Of a stretch of DNA of 64,000 bases, positions 19,068-28,894 are shown piece after piece. Made by a program: the position numbers and the translations under genes. Numbering within the stretch: the first letter of the stretch is position 1; each line of letters begins with the position of its first letter. The DNA comes from Pseudomonadota bacterium (GTDB taxonomy: Bacteria; Pseudomonadota; Gammaproteobacteria; JAADHS01). The stretch is taken from contig JAKACW010000016.1 in NCBI GenBank assembly GCA_021821045.1, positions 1-64,000 of the forward strand, read 5' to 3'. Below the pieces are notes generated by a model, which worked only from the letters and a program-made list of their open reading frames with translations, did not search any database and was not told the origin of the DNA.

Positions 19068-19076
19068 TGGTATCAT
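19068..19076 (+). promoter_or_regulatory. Extended -10 promoter of rnpB
   Basis: TGGTATCAT forms a TGN-extended -10 element (TATCAT at 19071-19076) seven bases before the inferred 5' end of RNase P RNA. No good -35 box is visible, which fits an extended -10 promoter. It lies directly after the rsmI stop codon. Confidence 0.6.
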
Positions 19077-19082
19077 AGCGGC

Positions 19083-19509
19083 GGGAAGTCGGCCAAGCAG
19101 TCGCTCGGAAGCTCATGCTTCCGGGAGGAAAGTCCGGGCTCCATAGGGCAGGGCGCCAGGTAACGCCTGGGCGGCGCGAGCCGACGGAAAGTGCCACAGA
19201 AAATATACCGCCTGACCACTCAACCATTCTGCGTGCCGCGCGTCCCCGGTGTCTGGGTCGCGGTCGGATCATTTGTTTTTTTTCGCACAGTGAGGTGAGT
19301 GGTCAGGTAAGGGTGAAATGGTGCGGTAAGAGCGCACCGCGCTGGTGGTAACACCAGTGGCAGGGAAAACCCCGCCCGGAGCAAGACCAAATAGGGGAGC
19401 AATGGTGTGGCCCGCACTGCTCCCGGGTAGGTTGCTAGAGGCGTGCGGCGACGTACGCCCCAGAGGAATGACTGCTCACGACAGAACCCGGCTTATCGGC
19501 TGACTTCCC
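19083..19509 (+). ncRNA. rnpB: RNase P RNA (bacterial type A)
   Basis: RNase P RNA is the catalytic subunit that trims 5' leaders from pre-tRNA. The conserved cores are unmistakable: GAGGAAAGTCCGGGCTCCAT near 19125, CAGGTAACGCCTGG, GGTAAGAGCGCACCGCG, GGAGCAAGACCAAATAGGGG and ACGACAGAACCCGGCTTATC near the end. The P1 helix closes GGGAAGTCGGCC (from 19083) with GGCTGACTTCCC (to 19509). P12 is much longer than usual: a perfect 12-bp base (19211-19222 with 19296-19307) encloses about 73 bases with an inner GC-rich hairpin and a T8 run at 19276-19283. Placement between rsmI and mraZ follows Pseudomonas. Ends are set by pairing and are accurate to a few bases. Confidence 0.96.
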
Positions 19510-19703
19510 ACTTTAATGCCGCGTTATAAACCCACTCGTTTGACATGGCCAAATCGCCGGATCCCGCCGATCTGTTACGTCTCGCTTTAGCATTAACCGC
19601 CAACCTGCTGATTTTTCGACCACCTGCGACACGCCCCATTCCAGATTGCGCAAAGCCACCGTAAGTGACTGTCTGGCAATGGAGAAATCACCTTGGATTG
19701 TCC

Positions 19704-19733
19704 TTGACAGAGGCCGCCTCCAATACCTATAGT
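19704..19733 (+). promoter_or_regulatory. Sigma-70 promoter of the division and cell wall cluster (Pmra)
   Basis: A consensus -35 box TTGACA (19704-19709) and a -10 box TATAGT (19728-19733) are separated by 18 bases. Transcription would start near 19740, immediately at the MraZ boxes, so MraZ binding would block the promoter. The 190 bases between rnpB and this promoter show no gene and no clear terminator. Confidence 0.85.
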
Positions 19734-19742
19734 GTCATGAAG

Positions 19743-19767
19743 TGGGTCAAAGTGGGTTGGAGTGGGC
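19743..19767 (+). promoter_or_regulatory. MraZ operator: three TGGGN boxes at 10-bp spacing
   Basis: TGGGT (19743-19747), TGGGT (19753-19757) and TGGGC (19763-19767) are separated by exactly 5 bases each. Direct repeats of TGGGN with 5-bp spacers are the known binding site of MraZ, which represses its own operon in E. coli. The boxes begin ten bases after the -10 element and 37 bases before mraZ ends the leader. Confidence 0.88.
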
Positions 19768-19803
19768 TGCTCAGCATGTCCCCGACGTTAAAGGACGTTC
19801 ATT

Positions 19804-20259
19804 GTGTTTCGCGGCGCGAGCAAGTTGACCTTGGATGCCAAGGGAAGAATGGCCATCCCCGCACGCTATCGGGAGGCGCTTCACGATCAGGCCAACAACC
19901 AGCTCGTTATTACCGTCAATCCGTCCGATCCGGCGCTGTGGATATTTCCCCTGCCGGAGTGGGAGAAGGCCCAGGTGCAGCTGATGGAGTTGTCCAGTTT
20001 TCAGCTCGAGTCGCGGCGCCTGAAGCAGTTGCTGATGGGGTATGCAACGGACGTCACCCTGGATTCGCATGGGCGAATGTTGTTGACGCCGGAGTTGCGC
20101 GAGTACGCCGGTTTGGACAAGCAGGTCATGCTGGTTGGCCAGACTCACCGGTTCGAGCTATGGGACGAGCAAGCGTGGCACGCGACATTCAAGACATGGC
20201 GGGAAGGTTTGGGCAAGTCGGAAAAACTGACCGCCGAAATCGAAGGATTGAACATTTGA
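19804..20259 (+). CDS. mraZ: Transcriptional regulator MraZ
   Basis: MraZ is a ring-forming DNA-binding protein with two SpoVT/AbrB-like repeats (about residues 5-50 and 80-125) that represses the dcw operon. The family motifs LDAKGRMAIPARYRE and LDSHGRMLLTPELREYAGL are both present. The start is GTG, preceded by AAGGA at 19791-19795 with 8-base spacing. Its operator lies just upstream. The following gap of about 220 bases before rsmH is unusual, since the two genes normally abut. Confidence 0.96.
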   Translation: MFRGASKLTLDAKGRMAIPARYREALHDQANNQLVITVNPSDPALWIFPLPEWEKAQVQLMELSSFQLESRRLKQLLMGYATDVTLDSHGRMLLTPELREYAGLDKQVMLVGQTHRFELWDEQAWHATFKTWREGLGKSEKLTAEIEGLNI

Positions 20260-20480
20260 GCGCGAACTCATCGCGATTCTCGGATGCAGCGACAGGAATG
20301 ATTGATCTTTCGGATGTCAGTGTAAGCAGTTGACCGCCCCGCACCACAGCTCTAGCTCGGTACCGTTTACGGCGTCGCGTACCGTTGCTCGCTCCCACGT
20401 TATGAGGTCCAGTTTCGTCACGCCGAGGCGCCCCCATTGCGAGGGCGTGCCGGCATATGGAGTGGAGCGCGGCCTTCGTG

Positions 20481-21428
20481 ATGACTGAGCAGGCGGGAAC
20501 ACATGAACACGCGCCTGTAATGCTGGAAGAGGTGATCGATGGGTTGGCGATCAAACCACAGGGTGCATACATTGACGGGACGTTCGGTCGCGGCGGTCAT
20601 TCCGACGCGATCCTGTCGCGTTTGGGGCCGCAAGGCAGGTTATTGATTATCGATCGCGATCCGACGGCGGTGGCCCACGCACGAGACCGTTTCGGCGCAG
20701 ATCAGCGGGTGTCGATTGTGCAGGGAAGCTTCGGTGACATGGATGTCTTTTGTCGTCGGCTGGGCTTGGCGGGCGCGGTCGACGGTATTCTGCTCGACCT
20801 GGGCGTTTCCTCGCCGCAGTTGGACGATGCGCAGCGCGGGTTCAGTTTTCGCCGCAGCGGTCCATTGGACATGCGAATGGATCCAAGCGCCGGCGAGTCG
20901 GCCGCGCAGTGGCTGGCCCGCGCCGAGGAGCAGGAAATCGCGGCGGTTTTGCGCGACTATGGCGAGGAAAAGTTTGCCGGCCGCATTGCGCGAGCCATCG
21001 TTGTGCAACGGGCGCAGCAGCCCTTACAGACCACCGGCGAGCTGGCGGAGTTGATTGCCCGCGCCGTCCCGACTCGCGAGCGAAGCAAGGACCCGGCCAC
21101 ACGCAGCTTCCAGGCGATTCGCATATTCATCAACCGAGAGTTGGACGAACTGCAAAGGGCGCTGGCCAGTGTAATCGACTTGCTCGCGCCGAGCGGCCGT
21201 TTGGTGGTGTTGAGCTTTCACTCCTTGGAAGATCGCATCGTCAAGCGGTTCATGCGCGAAGCGGAGCGGGGCCCGCAATTGCCGCGCTGGATTCCGCTGC
21301 CGGCGGCCGCTTACGCGCCGCCACTGCGCCGCGTGGGAAAAAGCCGCCGGGCCGGCGAAGCGGAAACGCGAACCAACCCGCGAGCTCGCAGTGCGGTATT
21401 GCGCATCGCCGAGCGCACCGAGCATTGA
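20481..21428 (+). CDS. rsmH: 16S rRNA N4-cytosine C1402 methyltransferase
   Basis: RsmH (MraW) methylates N4 of C1402, the same nucleotide whose ribose RsmI modifies. Landmarks are HAPVMLEEV near the start, the SAM-binding [30 protein letters not shown] and [15 protein letters not shown]. About 315 residues is standard. The start at 20481 gives an N-terminus like that of E. coli; an ATG at 20457 eight codons earlier is the alternative, and neither has a strong ribosome-binding site. Confidence 0.94.
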   Translation: MTEQAGTHEHAPVMLEEVIDGLAIKPQGAYIDGTFGRGGHSDAILSRLGPQGRLLIIDRDPTAVAHARDRFGADQRVSIVQGSFGDMDVFCRRLGLAGAVDGILLDLGVSSPQLDDAQRGFSFRRSGPLDMRMDPSAGESAAQWLARAEEQEIAAVLRDYGEEKFAGRIARAIVVQRAQQPLQTTGELAELIARAVPTRERSKDPATRSFQAIRIFINRELDELQRALASVIDLLAPSGRLVVLSFHSLEDRIVKRFMREAERGPQLPRWIPLPAAAYAPPLRRVGKSRRAGEAETRTNPRARSAVLRIAERTEH

Positions 21429-21440
21429 GGTCGCACCATC

Positions 21441-21752
21441 ATGCGCAGACGCAACCAAATGGAAGGACAAGCCGCGGCGCCGACGGCTGCGCAGAGTATG
21501 GGCGTTGTGGTTGTGCTGCTGGCGGTGATCGGGACGGCGCTGGCAGTTGTTTACAGTCGTCATGAAGCGAGAATTTTGTTTATCGATCTGCAGCGCGCGC
21601 AACTGCAGCGCGATGAACTGGCCCATGATTGGGACCGCTTGCAGTTGGAAGAAGGAACCTATGCGACTCACAGCATGGTTGAGCGCAAGGCGAGGTCGGA
21701 GCTGGGAATGGCAATGCCGACGTTTGAACAAGTGGAGCACGTAGGATTATGA
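21441..21752 (+). CDS. ftsL: Cell division protein FtsL
   Basis: FtsL is a small bitopic protein that with FtsB and FtsQ licenses septal synthesis by FtsWI. The 103-residue product has a short cytoplasmic N-terminus, one transmembrane helix (about 19-39) and a periplasmic coiled coil (about 45-95, ILFIDLQRAQLQRDELAHDW). Sequence conservation in the family is low; identification rests on size, topology and position between rsmH and ftsI. It ends in a 4-base overlap with ftsI. Confidence 0.92.
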   Translation: MRRRNQMEGQAAAPTAAQSMGVVVVLLAVIGTALAVVYSRHEARILFIDLQRAQLQRDELAHDWDRLQLEEGTYATHSMVERKARSELGMAMPTFEQVEHVGL

Positions 21753-23488
21753 GTCGTCCCGCAGTTGCTTCTCCCTGGCGCTTTCGCGCCGTTCTCATTG
21801 CTGTGGGCGCCGTGGCCGTCATGCTGTCGGCGCGAGCCGTGGACTTGCAGCTCGTCAGCAAGGATCGCTTCCAGATCAAAGGCGACGCGGCCCATCTGCG
21901 CATCGTGGACACGCCCGCCCATCGCGGCATGATCACCGACCGCAACGGCGAGCCGCTGGCTATCAGCACGCCTGTCGCCTCGATTTGGGTCAAGCCGGCC
22001 GAGGTGCTCAGCGCGCCGGATCAGCTGCCGGCATTGGCGAAACTGCTCGGCACGGATGCGAAGCGTTTGACCGACAAATTGGAAAGCCGCGTCGAGCGGG
22101 ACTTCGTTTACCTGAAGCGCCGGGTAACGCCGGAATTGGCCAATGCTGCCGAGAGCCTTGCTATTCCCGGTGTCAACAGCCAACGCGAGTACCGGCGCTA
22201 CTATCCCGCCGCGGAAGTGACCGCCCATGTGCTGGGCTTCACTAATGTCGACGATGCCGGCCAGGAAGGTATCGAACTGGTGTTCGACGAATATTTGCGC
22301 GGGCAGGCCGGTAAGAAGCGGGTTCTCCAGGATCGCCGCGGGCGGGTGATTGCCGAGGTGGAGCAACTCGAAGACGCCGTTGAGGGCCGCGACCTGGCGC
22401 TGACCATCGACAAGCGCATTCAATACCTCGCCTACCGGGCGCTGAAGGGGGCGGTTCAATTTCACAATGCCGTCAGCGGTTCGATGGTCGTGCTGGATAC
22501 GCAGACGGGCGAAGTGTTGGCGATGGTGAATCAGCCCTCGTATAACCCCAACGCGCGCCGCGGGATCACTCCAGCCGTGTACCGCAACCGAGCGGTCACC
22601 GACTTGTTCGAACCCGGATCGACGGTCAAGCCCTTCATCGTTGCCGCGGCGCTGGAATCGGGCCGCTACCATCCGCGCAGTATCGTGGAGACCGCGCCCG
22701 GGCGGTTCTATGTCGGGCGGCACGCGGTCAGTGATGTGCACGACTATGGGCGGATCGATGTAACAACCGTTTTGACAAAGTCGAGCAACGTCGGCATCGC
22801 CAAGCTGGCCTTGGGGTTGGATCGCGACGTCGTGTGGAACAGTCTCGCCCGCGTGGGATTCGGCGCCGTGACCGGCAGCAATTTTCCCGGCGAGCAGGGC
22901 GGCTATCTCAAGGACTTCCATCAATGGGTGCCGTTCGAGCATGCCACGTTTTCTTACGGTTACGGCATGTCGTCCACGAGCCTGCAATTGGCGCGTGCTT
23001 ACGTAGCGCTGGCCAATGACGGACTATCGATTCCGGTATCGTTGCTGCCCATTTCCCAGCCTCCCCAGAGCGTTCGAGTGATGAAGGCGGAAGTGGCGCG
23101 AAAAGTCCGCGCAATGTTGGAAACAGTGGTTTCCGACGACGGCACCGCGCCGCGGGCCCGCATCAGCGGCTATCGGGTCGCCGGCAAAACGGGAACGGTG
23201 AAAAAGCTAAAAAATGGCGTCTACACCGACGACGAATATATTGCTTTGTTCGCGGGCATCGTGCCGGCGTCAAAACCGCGCTTGGCCGCGGTCGTCGTCA
23301 TCGACCAGCCGCGCCGAGGGGACTTTTACGGCGGACAAATCGCAGCGCCGGTATTTTCCGAGGTGATGAGCGATGCGTTGCGCTTGCTGGACATTCCTCC
23401 CGATGATTTGGGCGGAGCCCAACGCCGTATCGGCGCACCGGCTCATCAGGCCGCACTTGGGCTGGCGTCCAACCGGGGTGCGTTATGA
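21749..23488 (+). CDS. ftsI: Septal peptidoglycan transpeptidase FtsI (PBP3)
   Basis: FtsI is the class B penicillin-binding protein that cross-links septal peptidoglycan together with FtsW. The 579-residue product has a membrane anchor (about 10-30), a pedestal domain starting near HRGMITDRNGEPLAI, and the transpeptidase domain. The active serine is Ser291 in STVK; the other motifs are SSN (in KSSNVGIAKL) and KTG (AGKTGTVKK). All catalytic motifs are intact. It overlaps ftsL and murE by 4 bases each. Confidence 0.97.
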   Translation: MSRPAVASPWRFRAVLIAVGAVAVMLSARAVDLQLVSKDRFQIKGDAAHLRIVDTPAHRGMITDRNGEPLAISTPVASIWVKPAEVLSAPDQLPALAKLLGTDAKRLTDKLESRVERDFVYLKRRVTPELANAAESLAIPGVNSQREYRRYYPAAEVTAHVLGFTNVDDAGQEGIELVFDEYLRGQAGKKRVLQDRRGRVIAEVEQLEDAVEGRDLALTIDKRIQYLAYRALKGAVQFHNAVSGSMVVLDTQTGEVLAMVNQPSYNPNARRGITPAVYRNRAVTDLFEPGSTVKPFIVAAALESGRYHPRSIVETAPGRFYVGRHAVSDVHDYGRIDVTTVLTKSSNVGIAKLALGLDRDVVWNSLARVGFGAVTGSNFPGEQGGYLKDFHQWVPFEHATFSYGYGMSSTSLQLARAYVALANDGLSIPVSLLPISQPPQSVRVMKAEVARKVRAMLETVVSDDGTAPRARISGYRVAGKTGTVKKLKNGVYTDDEYIALFAGIVPASKPRLAAVVVIDQPRRGDFYGGQIAAPVFSEVMSDALRLLDIPPDDLGGAQRRIGAPAHQAALGLASNRGAL

Positions 23489-25026
23489 TGGCCGCGCCGC
23501 GCGCACCTCTCGACTCGGCGTGGTCTCTCGATGCGCTGCTCGCCGGTTGGACCGATCGTTCCGTTCCGGCGATTCCCGTGCTCGGGTTGGCTGATCACAG
23601 CGGCAAGGTTCGCCCCGGTGATTTGTACATCGCTTGTCGCGGCGGCAAAGTCCACGGCGCCGATTTCATTCAGCAAGCGATTCGTTACGGGGCGCGGGCG
23701 GTCGTGTATGAGTCTCCCTATGCCATCGCCGCAGATGTCGCAGCGGCCGTGCCGGTTATCCCTGTCGACGAGCTGTCGCATAAGGTGGGATTGATCGCTG
23801 ACCGGTACTACAACGAGCCGTCCAAAGCGCTCAATGTAATCGGCGTGACGGGTACTAACGGCAAGACATCGACCAGCCACTTCATTGCCCATGCCTTTTC
23901 CAAAGGCAGCGCGCTGCCCTGCGGCCTGATCGGCACCCTGGGCTATGGGTTGTACGGCCATCTCAAGCCGGCACAGCACACCACGCCCCAGCCGCTGAAG
24001 CTGCAGCGCACCCTGGCCAAGCTGCGGGATCGCGGCGCTCGCTACGTGGCGATGGAAGTCTCGTCCCACGGACTGGAGCAAGGCCGCGTGGCCGGCGTGC
24101 GCTTCAGCACCGCTGTTTTCACCAATTTGAGCCGGGACCATCTGGACTATCACGGCGACATGAACGCGTATGCCGCGGCCAAGCAGCAGTTGTTCGCCGT
24201 GCCTCAATTGCGCAACGCGGTAATCAACTTGGGCGATGGTTTCGCGCCTCAGATGTTGGCGGCCGCACGCCGCGCCAAACAGACCCTAGGTTTTCGAGTT
24301 GCATTGAAACAGGCGGCGGTCAAGGGCCCCCCCGGCACGCTCGTACTGAGCGGCGAGATCGCGGAGTTGTCCGCCGATGGTATGACGATTCGTCTTGACG
24401 GTGATTTTGGCGCCGCGGAACTGCGCACGGCGCTTTATGGCGCGTTCAACGCGGAGAATCTGCTGGCCGCTTTGGGTGTTCTGTTGTTGGAAGGCGTCCA
24501 GTTGGAAGATGCAGTCGCGCGATTGGCGACGCTGCGTTCCTTGCCCGGACGGATGGAGGCCTTCAAGGGTCCGAATTCCGGCGCCACCGTGATCGTGGAC
24601 TACGCGCACACGCCCGACGCGCTGGCCAAGGTGCTCACCGCCCTTCAGCAGCACTGTTCGCGCCAATTGTGGTGCGTGTTCGGCTGCGGCGGTAATCGCG
24701 ACGCGGGCAAGCGACCGCAGATGGGCGCCATTGCCGAGCAGTTCGCCGACCATGTCGTGGTAACCGATGACAATCCACGGGACGAGGTCCCCACGGAAAT
24801 CGTCAGCGCGATTCTTGCCGGCATGACGACCGCCGCGCGGGCGCGAATAATTCATGATCGAGGCCAGGCGATTGAGTTTGCCGTGCGCGGCGCCGGCGAA
24901 GGCGACGTCGTCCTGGTGGCGGGCAAAGGCCACGAAGACTATCAGGAAGTGGCCGGGACACGGCGTCCATTCAGCGATCGGCATTACGTCGCCGCTCTGC
25001 TGGGATTGCAGGAGCTGCCCGCATGA
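23485..25026 (+). CDS. murE: UDP-MurNAc-L-Ala-D-Glu:meso-DAP ligase MurE
   Basis: MurE adds the third amino acid to the peptidoglycan stem peptide in the cytoplasm. The P-loop VTGTNGKTS lies near residue 120. The motif DNPR at about 429-432 (DDNPRDE) selects meso-diaminopimelate, so the wall is DAP-type. The 513-residue length is usual. The 4-base overlaps on both sides place it firmly in the coupled dcw operon. Confidence 0.96.
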   Translation: MMAAPRAPLDSAWSLDALLAGWTDRSVPAIPVLGLADHSGKVRPGDLYIACRGGKVHGADFIQQAIRYGARAVVYESPYAIAADVAAAVPVIPVDELSHKVGLIADRYYNEPSKALNVIGVTGTNGKTSTSHFIAHAFSKGSALPCGLIGTLGYGLYGHLKPAQHTTPQPLKLQRTLAKLRDRGARYVAMEVSSHGLEQGRVAGVRFSTAVFTNLSRDHLDYHGDMNAYAAAKQQLFAVPQLRNAVINLGDGFAPQMLAAARRAKQTLGFRVALKQAAVKGPPGTLVLSGEIAELSADGMTIRLDGDFGAAELRTALYGAFNAENLLAALGVLLLEGVQLEDAVARLATLRSLPGRMEAFKGPNSGATVIVDYAHTPDALAKVLTALQQHCSRQLWCVFGCGGNRDAGKRPQMGAIAEQFADHVVVTDDNPRDEVPTEIVSAILAGMTTAARARIIHDRGQAIEFAVRGAGEGDVVLVAGKGHEDYQEVAGTRRPFSDRHYVAALLGLQELPA

Positions 25027-26432
25027 TGCACTTGAGAGAAGTGGCCGCGGCGGTGAACGGGCAGGCGCCCGAGGCCAACCCGCTTATACAACGTGTCACC
25101 ACCGACAGCCGCAAGGTCAAGCCGGGCGATCTGTTTGTCGCGCTCACCGGGCCGCGCTTCGATGGTAACGAGTTCGCGGCGCAGGCCGCGCAGCAGGGGG
25201 CCGTCGCGATGTTGGCGGGCCGTCCCGTCGCATCGTCGCCGATTCCGGTCGTTGTCGTCACGGATACCCGTCTGGCCCTTGGCGCGCTGGCGCGGCATTG
25301 GCGCGGCAAGCTCGATGTGACTGTTGTGGCTGTTACCGGATCCAACGGCAAGACGACGGTCAAAGAAATGCTGGCTCGGATACTGGGTCAACGCGGTGAC
25401 GTGCTGGCCACGGAAGGCAACCTAAATAACGACATCGGCGTTCCGCTCACGCTGCTGCGCCTGCGCAAGCAGCACCGTTTCGCCGTGATCGAAATGGGCG
25501 CCAACCGCCCCGGCGAAATTCGCTACCTGTCCGCGCTGGCCCAGCCGCGCGCCGCGATCGTGACGAATGCCGCGCCGGCCCATTTGGCCGGATTTGGCAG
25601 CGTGGCCGACGTCGTCAAAGCCAAGTCCGAGATTTTCACGGCGTTGGGCGACGACGGCCTGGCAGTGATCAATCATGACGACCAACACGCCGCGCAGTTT
25701 CGCCAATTCGCCGCGCCTCATCGCATTGTGAGCTTTGGCTTGAAAAGCGGCGCCGATGTGACGGCGGATGCCGACGGGGTCGCGACCAAAATTTTGGAGC
25801 AAGGGTTTGTGACCGAGTTTCGCGCCCGCAGCGGGGATGTTCAAATCGATGTGCGATTGCCCTTGGCGGGATTCCATAACGTTCTCAATGCCCTGGCTGT
25901 CGTTGCCGTGGGGCTGGATTTCGGCTTGTCCGCCCAGGAAATCGCCGCGGGTTTGAATTCAATGGCACCGGTGCCCGGCCGCTTGGTGCCGCGGCGCGGC
26001 ATCGGCGGTGTGCGTTTGATCGACGACAGCTACAACGCCAACCCCGCTTCGGTCAAAGCGGCCATCGACGTCCTCATGACCTGCGATGCGCCGCGGGTGC
26101 TGGCGTTGGGCGATATGTTGGAATTGGGTGCCGACGCTGCGGCGCTGCACGCGGACGTCGGCGTTTATGCGCGCGAGCGCGGCGTGGACGCGCTCTACGC
26201 CACCGGCGCTTACAGCAGAGAGGCTGTGGAGAGTTTTGGTCCCGGTGCTTGGTATTTCGCCGATTCGGCGGCTCTCGGAGACGCCATGCGTGGCGACATC
26301 ACCTCCGGCCGATTGAGCGCCTCGACGATTTTGATCAAAGGTTCGCGCGGCATTGCCATGGAAAAAGTGGTGGCCGCGCTGAAAAACAGCGGTGGGGCGG
26401 CTCCGGCGAGTCCTCACAAGGCACTTATTTAG
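25023..26432 (+). CDS. murF: UDP-MurNAc-tripeptide:D-Ala-D-Ala ligase MurF
   Basis: MurF completes the pentapeptide by adding D-Ala-D-Ala. The 469-residue product has the three-domain Mur-ligase layout with the ATP motif [14 protein letters not shown] (about 105-118), the lid [13 protein letters not shown], and [14 protein letters not shown] in the C-terminal half. It overlaps murE by 4 bases and ends 8 bases before mraY. Confidence 0.96.
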   Translation: MMHLREVAAAVNGQAPEANPLIQRVTTDSRKVKPGDLFVALTGPRFDGNEFAAQAAQQGAVAMLAGRPVASSPIPVVVVTDTRLALGALARHWRGKLDVTVVAVTGSNGKTTVKEMLARILGQRGDVLATEGNLNNDIGVPLTLLRLRKQHRFAVIEMGANRPGEIRYLSALAQPRAAIVTNAAPAHLAGFGSVADVVKAKSEIFTALGDDGLAVINHDDQHAAQFRQFAAPHRIVSFGLKSGADVTADADGVATKILEQGFVTEFRARSGDVQIDVRLPLAGFHNVLNALAVVAVGLDFGLSAQEIAAGLNSMAPVPGRLVPRRGIGGVRLIDDSYNANPASVKAAIDVLMTCDAPRVLALGDMLELGADAAALHADVGVYARERGVDALYATGAYSREAVESFGPGAWYFADSAALGDAMRGDITSGRLSASTILIKGSRGIAMEKVVAALKNSGGAAPASPHKALI

Positions 26433-26440
26433 GACGCGGA

Positions 26441-27523
26441 ATGTTGCTCTATCTGACAAATTATCTTGCGACGTTGCACACCGGCTTCGGCGTGTTTCAG
26501 TATTTGACGCTGCGGGCCGTCCTCGGTGTGTTGACGGCATTGCTTATATCCCTGCTGATCGGTCCTTACATGATCCGCCGTTTGAAGGTCAAACAGTTGA
26601 GCCAGCCGATCCGTCAGCTCGGTCCCGAGTCGCATTTCAGCAAGAAGGGCACGCCGACCATGGGCGGGGCGTTGATTTTGGCCGCCATTACCATCAGCGT
26701 CTTGCTGTGGTCCGATCTGTCCAATCGCTATGTGTGGGTGGTGCTGCTTGTAATGTTGGCGTTCGGCGCCATCGGTTGGGTGGACGACTACAAAAAACTC
26801 ATCAAAAAGCACCACGACGGTTTGAAGCCCCGTTACAAATACTTGTGGCAATCGATTTTCGGTTTTGCCGCGGCGTTGTTTCTTTACTACACCGCAACCA
26901 GCCCCGCCGAAACCGCGCTCATCGTTCCCGTGTTCAAGGAAGTGGCGATTCCGCTGGGCTTCTTTTTCGTCATCTGGACTTACTTCGTGATCGTTGGAAC
27001 GAGCAACGCAGTGAATCTCACGGATGGCCTGGACGGTCTGGCGATCATGCCCACCGTCATGGTCGGCGGCGCCTTGGCCGTCTTCGCCTATGTGACCGGT
27101 CATGTCCGATTCGCCGAATACTTGGGTATTCCTTACATCGCCGGCGTGGGCGAAGTCGCGGTGTTTTGCGGCGCCATGGTCGGCGCGGGCTTGGGATTTC
27201 TGTGGTTCAACGCCTATCCGGCGCAAGTGTTCATGGGCGACGTGGGCGCACTGGCATTAGGCGCGGCCCTTGGGGTGATCGCGGTAATCGTCCGCCAGGA
27301 ACTTGTGTTGTTGATCATGGGCGGCGTGTTCGTCATTGAAACTGTGTCGGTGATCCTGCAGGTGGCGTCGTTCAAGCTGACGGGCCGGCGAATCTTCCGC
27401 ATGGCGCCCTTGCACCACCATTTCGAGTTGCAAGGTTGGCCGGAGCCGCGGGTGATTGTGCGGTTCTGGATTATCACGGTGATTTTGGTTCTGGTCGGAT
27501 TGGCGACGTTGAAGATTCGATAG
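26441..27523 (+). CDS. mraY: Phospho-MurNAc-pentapeptide translocase MraY
   Basis: MraY transfers phospho-MurNAc-pentapeptide to undecaprenyl phosphate, making lipid I at the inner membrane. The 360-residue product has ten predicted transmembrane helices, and the catalytic motifs [23 protein letters not shown] and [13 protein letters not shown]. The start at 26441 (MLLYLTNYL) matches the E. coli protein and its 360-residue length; upstream in-frame codons overlap murF and are not family-like. Confidence 0.97.
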   Translation: MLLYLTNYLATLHTGFGVFQYLTLRAVLGVLTALLISLLIGPYMIRRLKVKQLSQPIRQLGPESHFSKKGTPTMGGALILAAITISVLLWSDLSNRYVWVVLLVMLAFGAIGWVDDYKKLIKKHHDGLKPRYKYLWQSIFGFAAALFLYYTATSPAETALIVPVFKEVAIPLGFFFVIWTYFVIVGTSNAVNLTDGLDGLAIMPTVMVGGALAVFAYVTGHVRFAEYLGIPYIAGVGEVAVFCGAMVGAGLGFLWFNAYPAQVFMGDVGALALGAALGVIAVIVRQELVLLIMGGVFVIETVSVILQVASFKLTGRRIFRMAPLHHHFELQGWPEPRVIVRFWIITVILVLVGLATLKIR

Positions 27524-27529
27524 GCGAAT

Positions 27530-28894
27530 ATGGCTATCGCGGTGAGAGTGCGCAAAGTGAACGCGGCGAACGCAAGAAAAACATTGATCATCGGGTTGGG
27601 CAAAACCGGCCTGTCCTGCGTTCGCCTGCTGTCCGCGGAAGGCGCGCCCGTGGCGGTGTGCGACACGCGCGAAAAGCCGCCGGGGCTCGCGCAGATTCAA
27701 GCCGATTATCCGGATGTGGCGGTGTTTTTGGGTGACCTTGAAGCGAATGTGGTGGACGCCGCGGACGAACTGGTCGTGAGTCCGGGCGTTTCGGTGAAGC
27801 TACCGTTGATCGAGAAGGCGATCGCCCGCGGCGTTCCCGTGGTCGGCGACATCGAGTTGTTCGCCCAGCGGGCCCGGGCGCCGATCGTGGCCATCACCGG
27901 CTCAAACGGCAAGAGCACGGTTACCCATCTGGTTACCGAGATGATACACGCCGCCGGCCGTTCGGTTTTGATGGGCGGCAACGTCGGCACTCCCGCTTTG
28001 GATCTGCTGGTCGAGCCCGTTCCGGATTTCTATGTCCTGGAGTTGTCCAGCTTCCAGCTGGAGACGACGCACTCCTTGGCCAGCACGGCCGCGGTGGTGC
28101 TCAATATCACGCCGGATCACATGGACCGCTACGCCACCTTGGATGAGTATGCGGACGCCAAAGGGCGAATTTTCGCCGGCGCGCGACACTGCGTGGTGAA
28201 TCGGGATGACCCGTTGGTTATGGCGTTGCCCCATCCGCGGGGGGCGTGCATGAGCTTTGGAATGAATGCGCCGGCCGGGGAAGAGTACGGACTGTTGCAG
28301 CGCGACGGCCGAGAGTGGTTGGCGCGCGGCACGGTGGCGTTGCTGTCCGTCGATGACATGAGTATCAAGGGCAGGCACAACGCGGCCAACGCGCTGGCCG
28401 CGTTGGCGCTGGGCGAGGCCATCGGTCTGCCCATGCAACCCATGCTTTCCACGCTGCGCACGTTTGCGGGCCTGCCCCACAGGATGCAGTTCGTGGCCGA
28501 GCGCGACGGCGTGCGCTGGTATAACGACTCCAAAGGCACCAATGTCGGCGCCACGGTGGCCGCCATCGACGGCGCGCCCGGGCCGGTGGTGTTGATCGCT
28601 GGCGGTCTGGGCAAGGGCCAGGATTTTGCGCCGCTCGCCCAGCCGATGCGCGATCGCGGCCGAGCCGCGGTTTTGTTTGGACAGGACGCGCCGTTGCTGG
28701 AAAACGCGTTGGCGGCCGCGGTTCCCGTGGTGCGCGTGGCGAGCATGAAAGACGCCGTGGCGCGCGCGCGGGATCTGGCGCGCTCTGGCGACGTGGTGCT
28801 GCTGTCGCCCGCCTGCGCCAGTTTCGACATGTTCAAAGGCTACGAAGATCGCGGGCAAGTCTTCGTCAAGGAAGTGAAGGGGTTACTCGGATGA
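27530..28894 (+). CDS. murD: UDP-MurNAc-L-Ala:D-Glu ligase MurD
   Basis: MurD adds D-glutamate as the second stem-peptide residue. The 454-residue product shows the N-terminal Rossmann domain (LIIGLGKTGLSCVRLL), the ATP motif ITGSNGKSTVTHLV, ELSSFQLETT, and WYNDSKGTNVGATVAAIDG in the C-terminal domain. The first dozen residues (MAIAVRVRKVNAANA) are a slightly long leader. It overlaps ftsW by 4 bases. Confidence 0.96.
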   Translation: MAIAVRVRKVNAANARKTLIIGLGKTGLSCVRLLSAEGAPVAVCDTREKPPGLAQIQADYPDVAVFLGDLEANVVDAADELVVSPGVSVKLPLIEKAIARGVPVVGDIELFAQRARAPIVAITGSNGKSTVTHLVTEMIHAAGRSVLMGGNVGTPALDLLVEPVPDFYVLELSSFQLETTHSLASTAAVVLNITPDHMDRYATLDEYADAKGRIFAGARHCVVNRDDPLVMALPHPRGACMSFGMNAPAGEEYGLLQRDGREWLARGTVALLSVDDMSIKGRHNAANALAALALGEAIGLPMQPMLSTLRTFAGLPHRMQFVAERDGVRWYNDSKGTNVGATVAAIDGAPGPVVLIAGGLGKGQDFAPLAQPMRDRGRAAVLFGQDAPLLENALAAAVPVVRVASMKDAVARARDLARSGDVVLLSPACASFDMFKGYEDRGQVFVKEVKGLLG

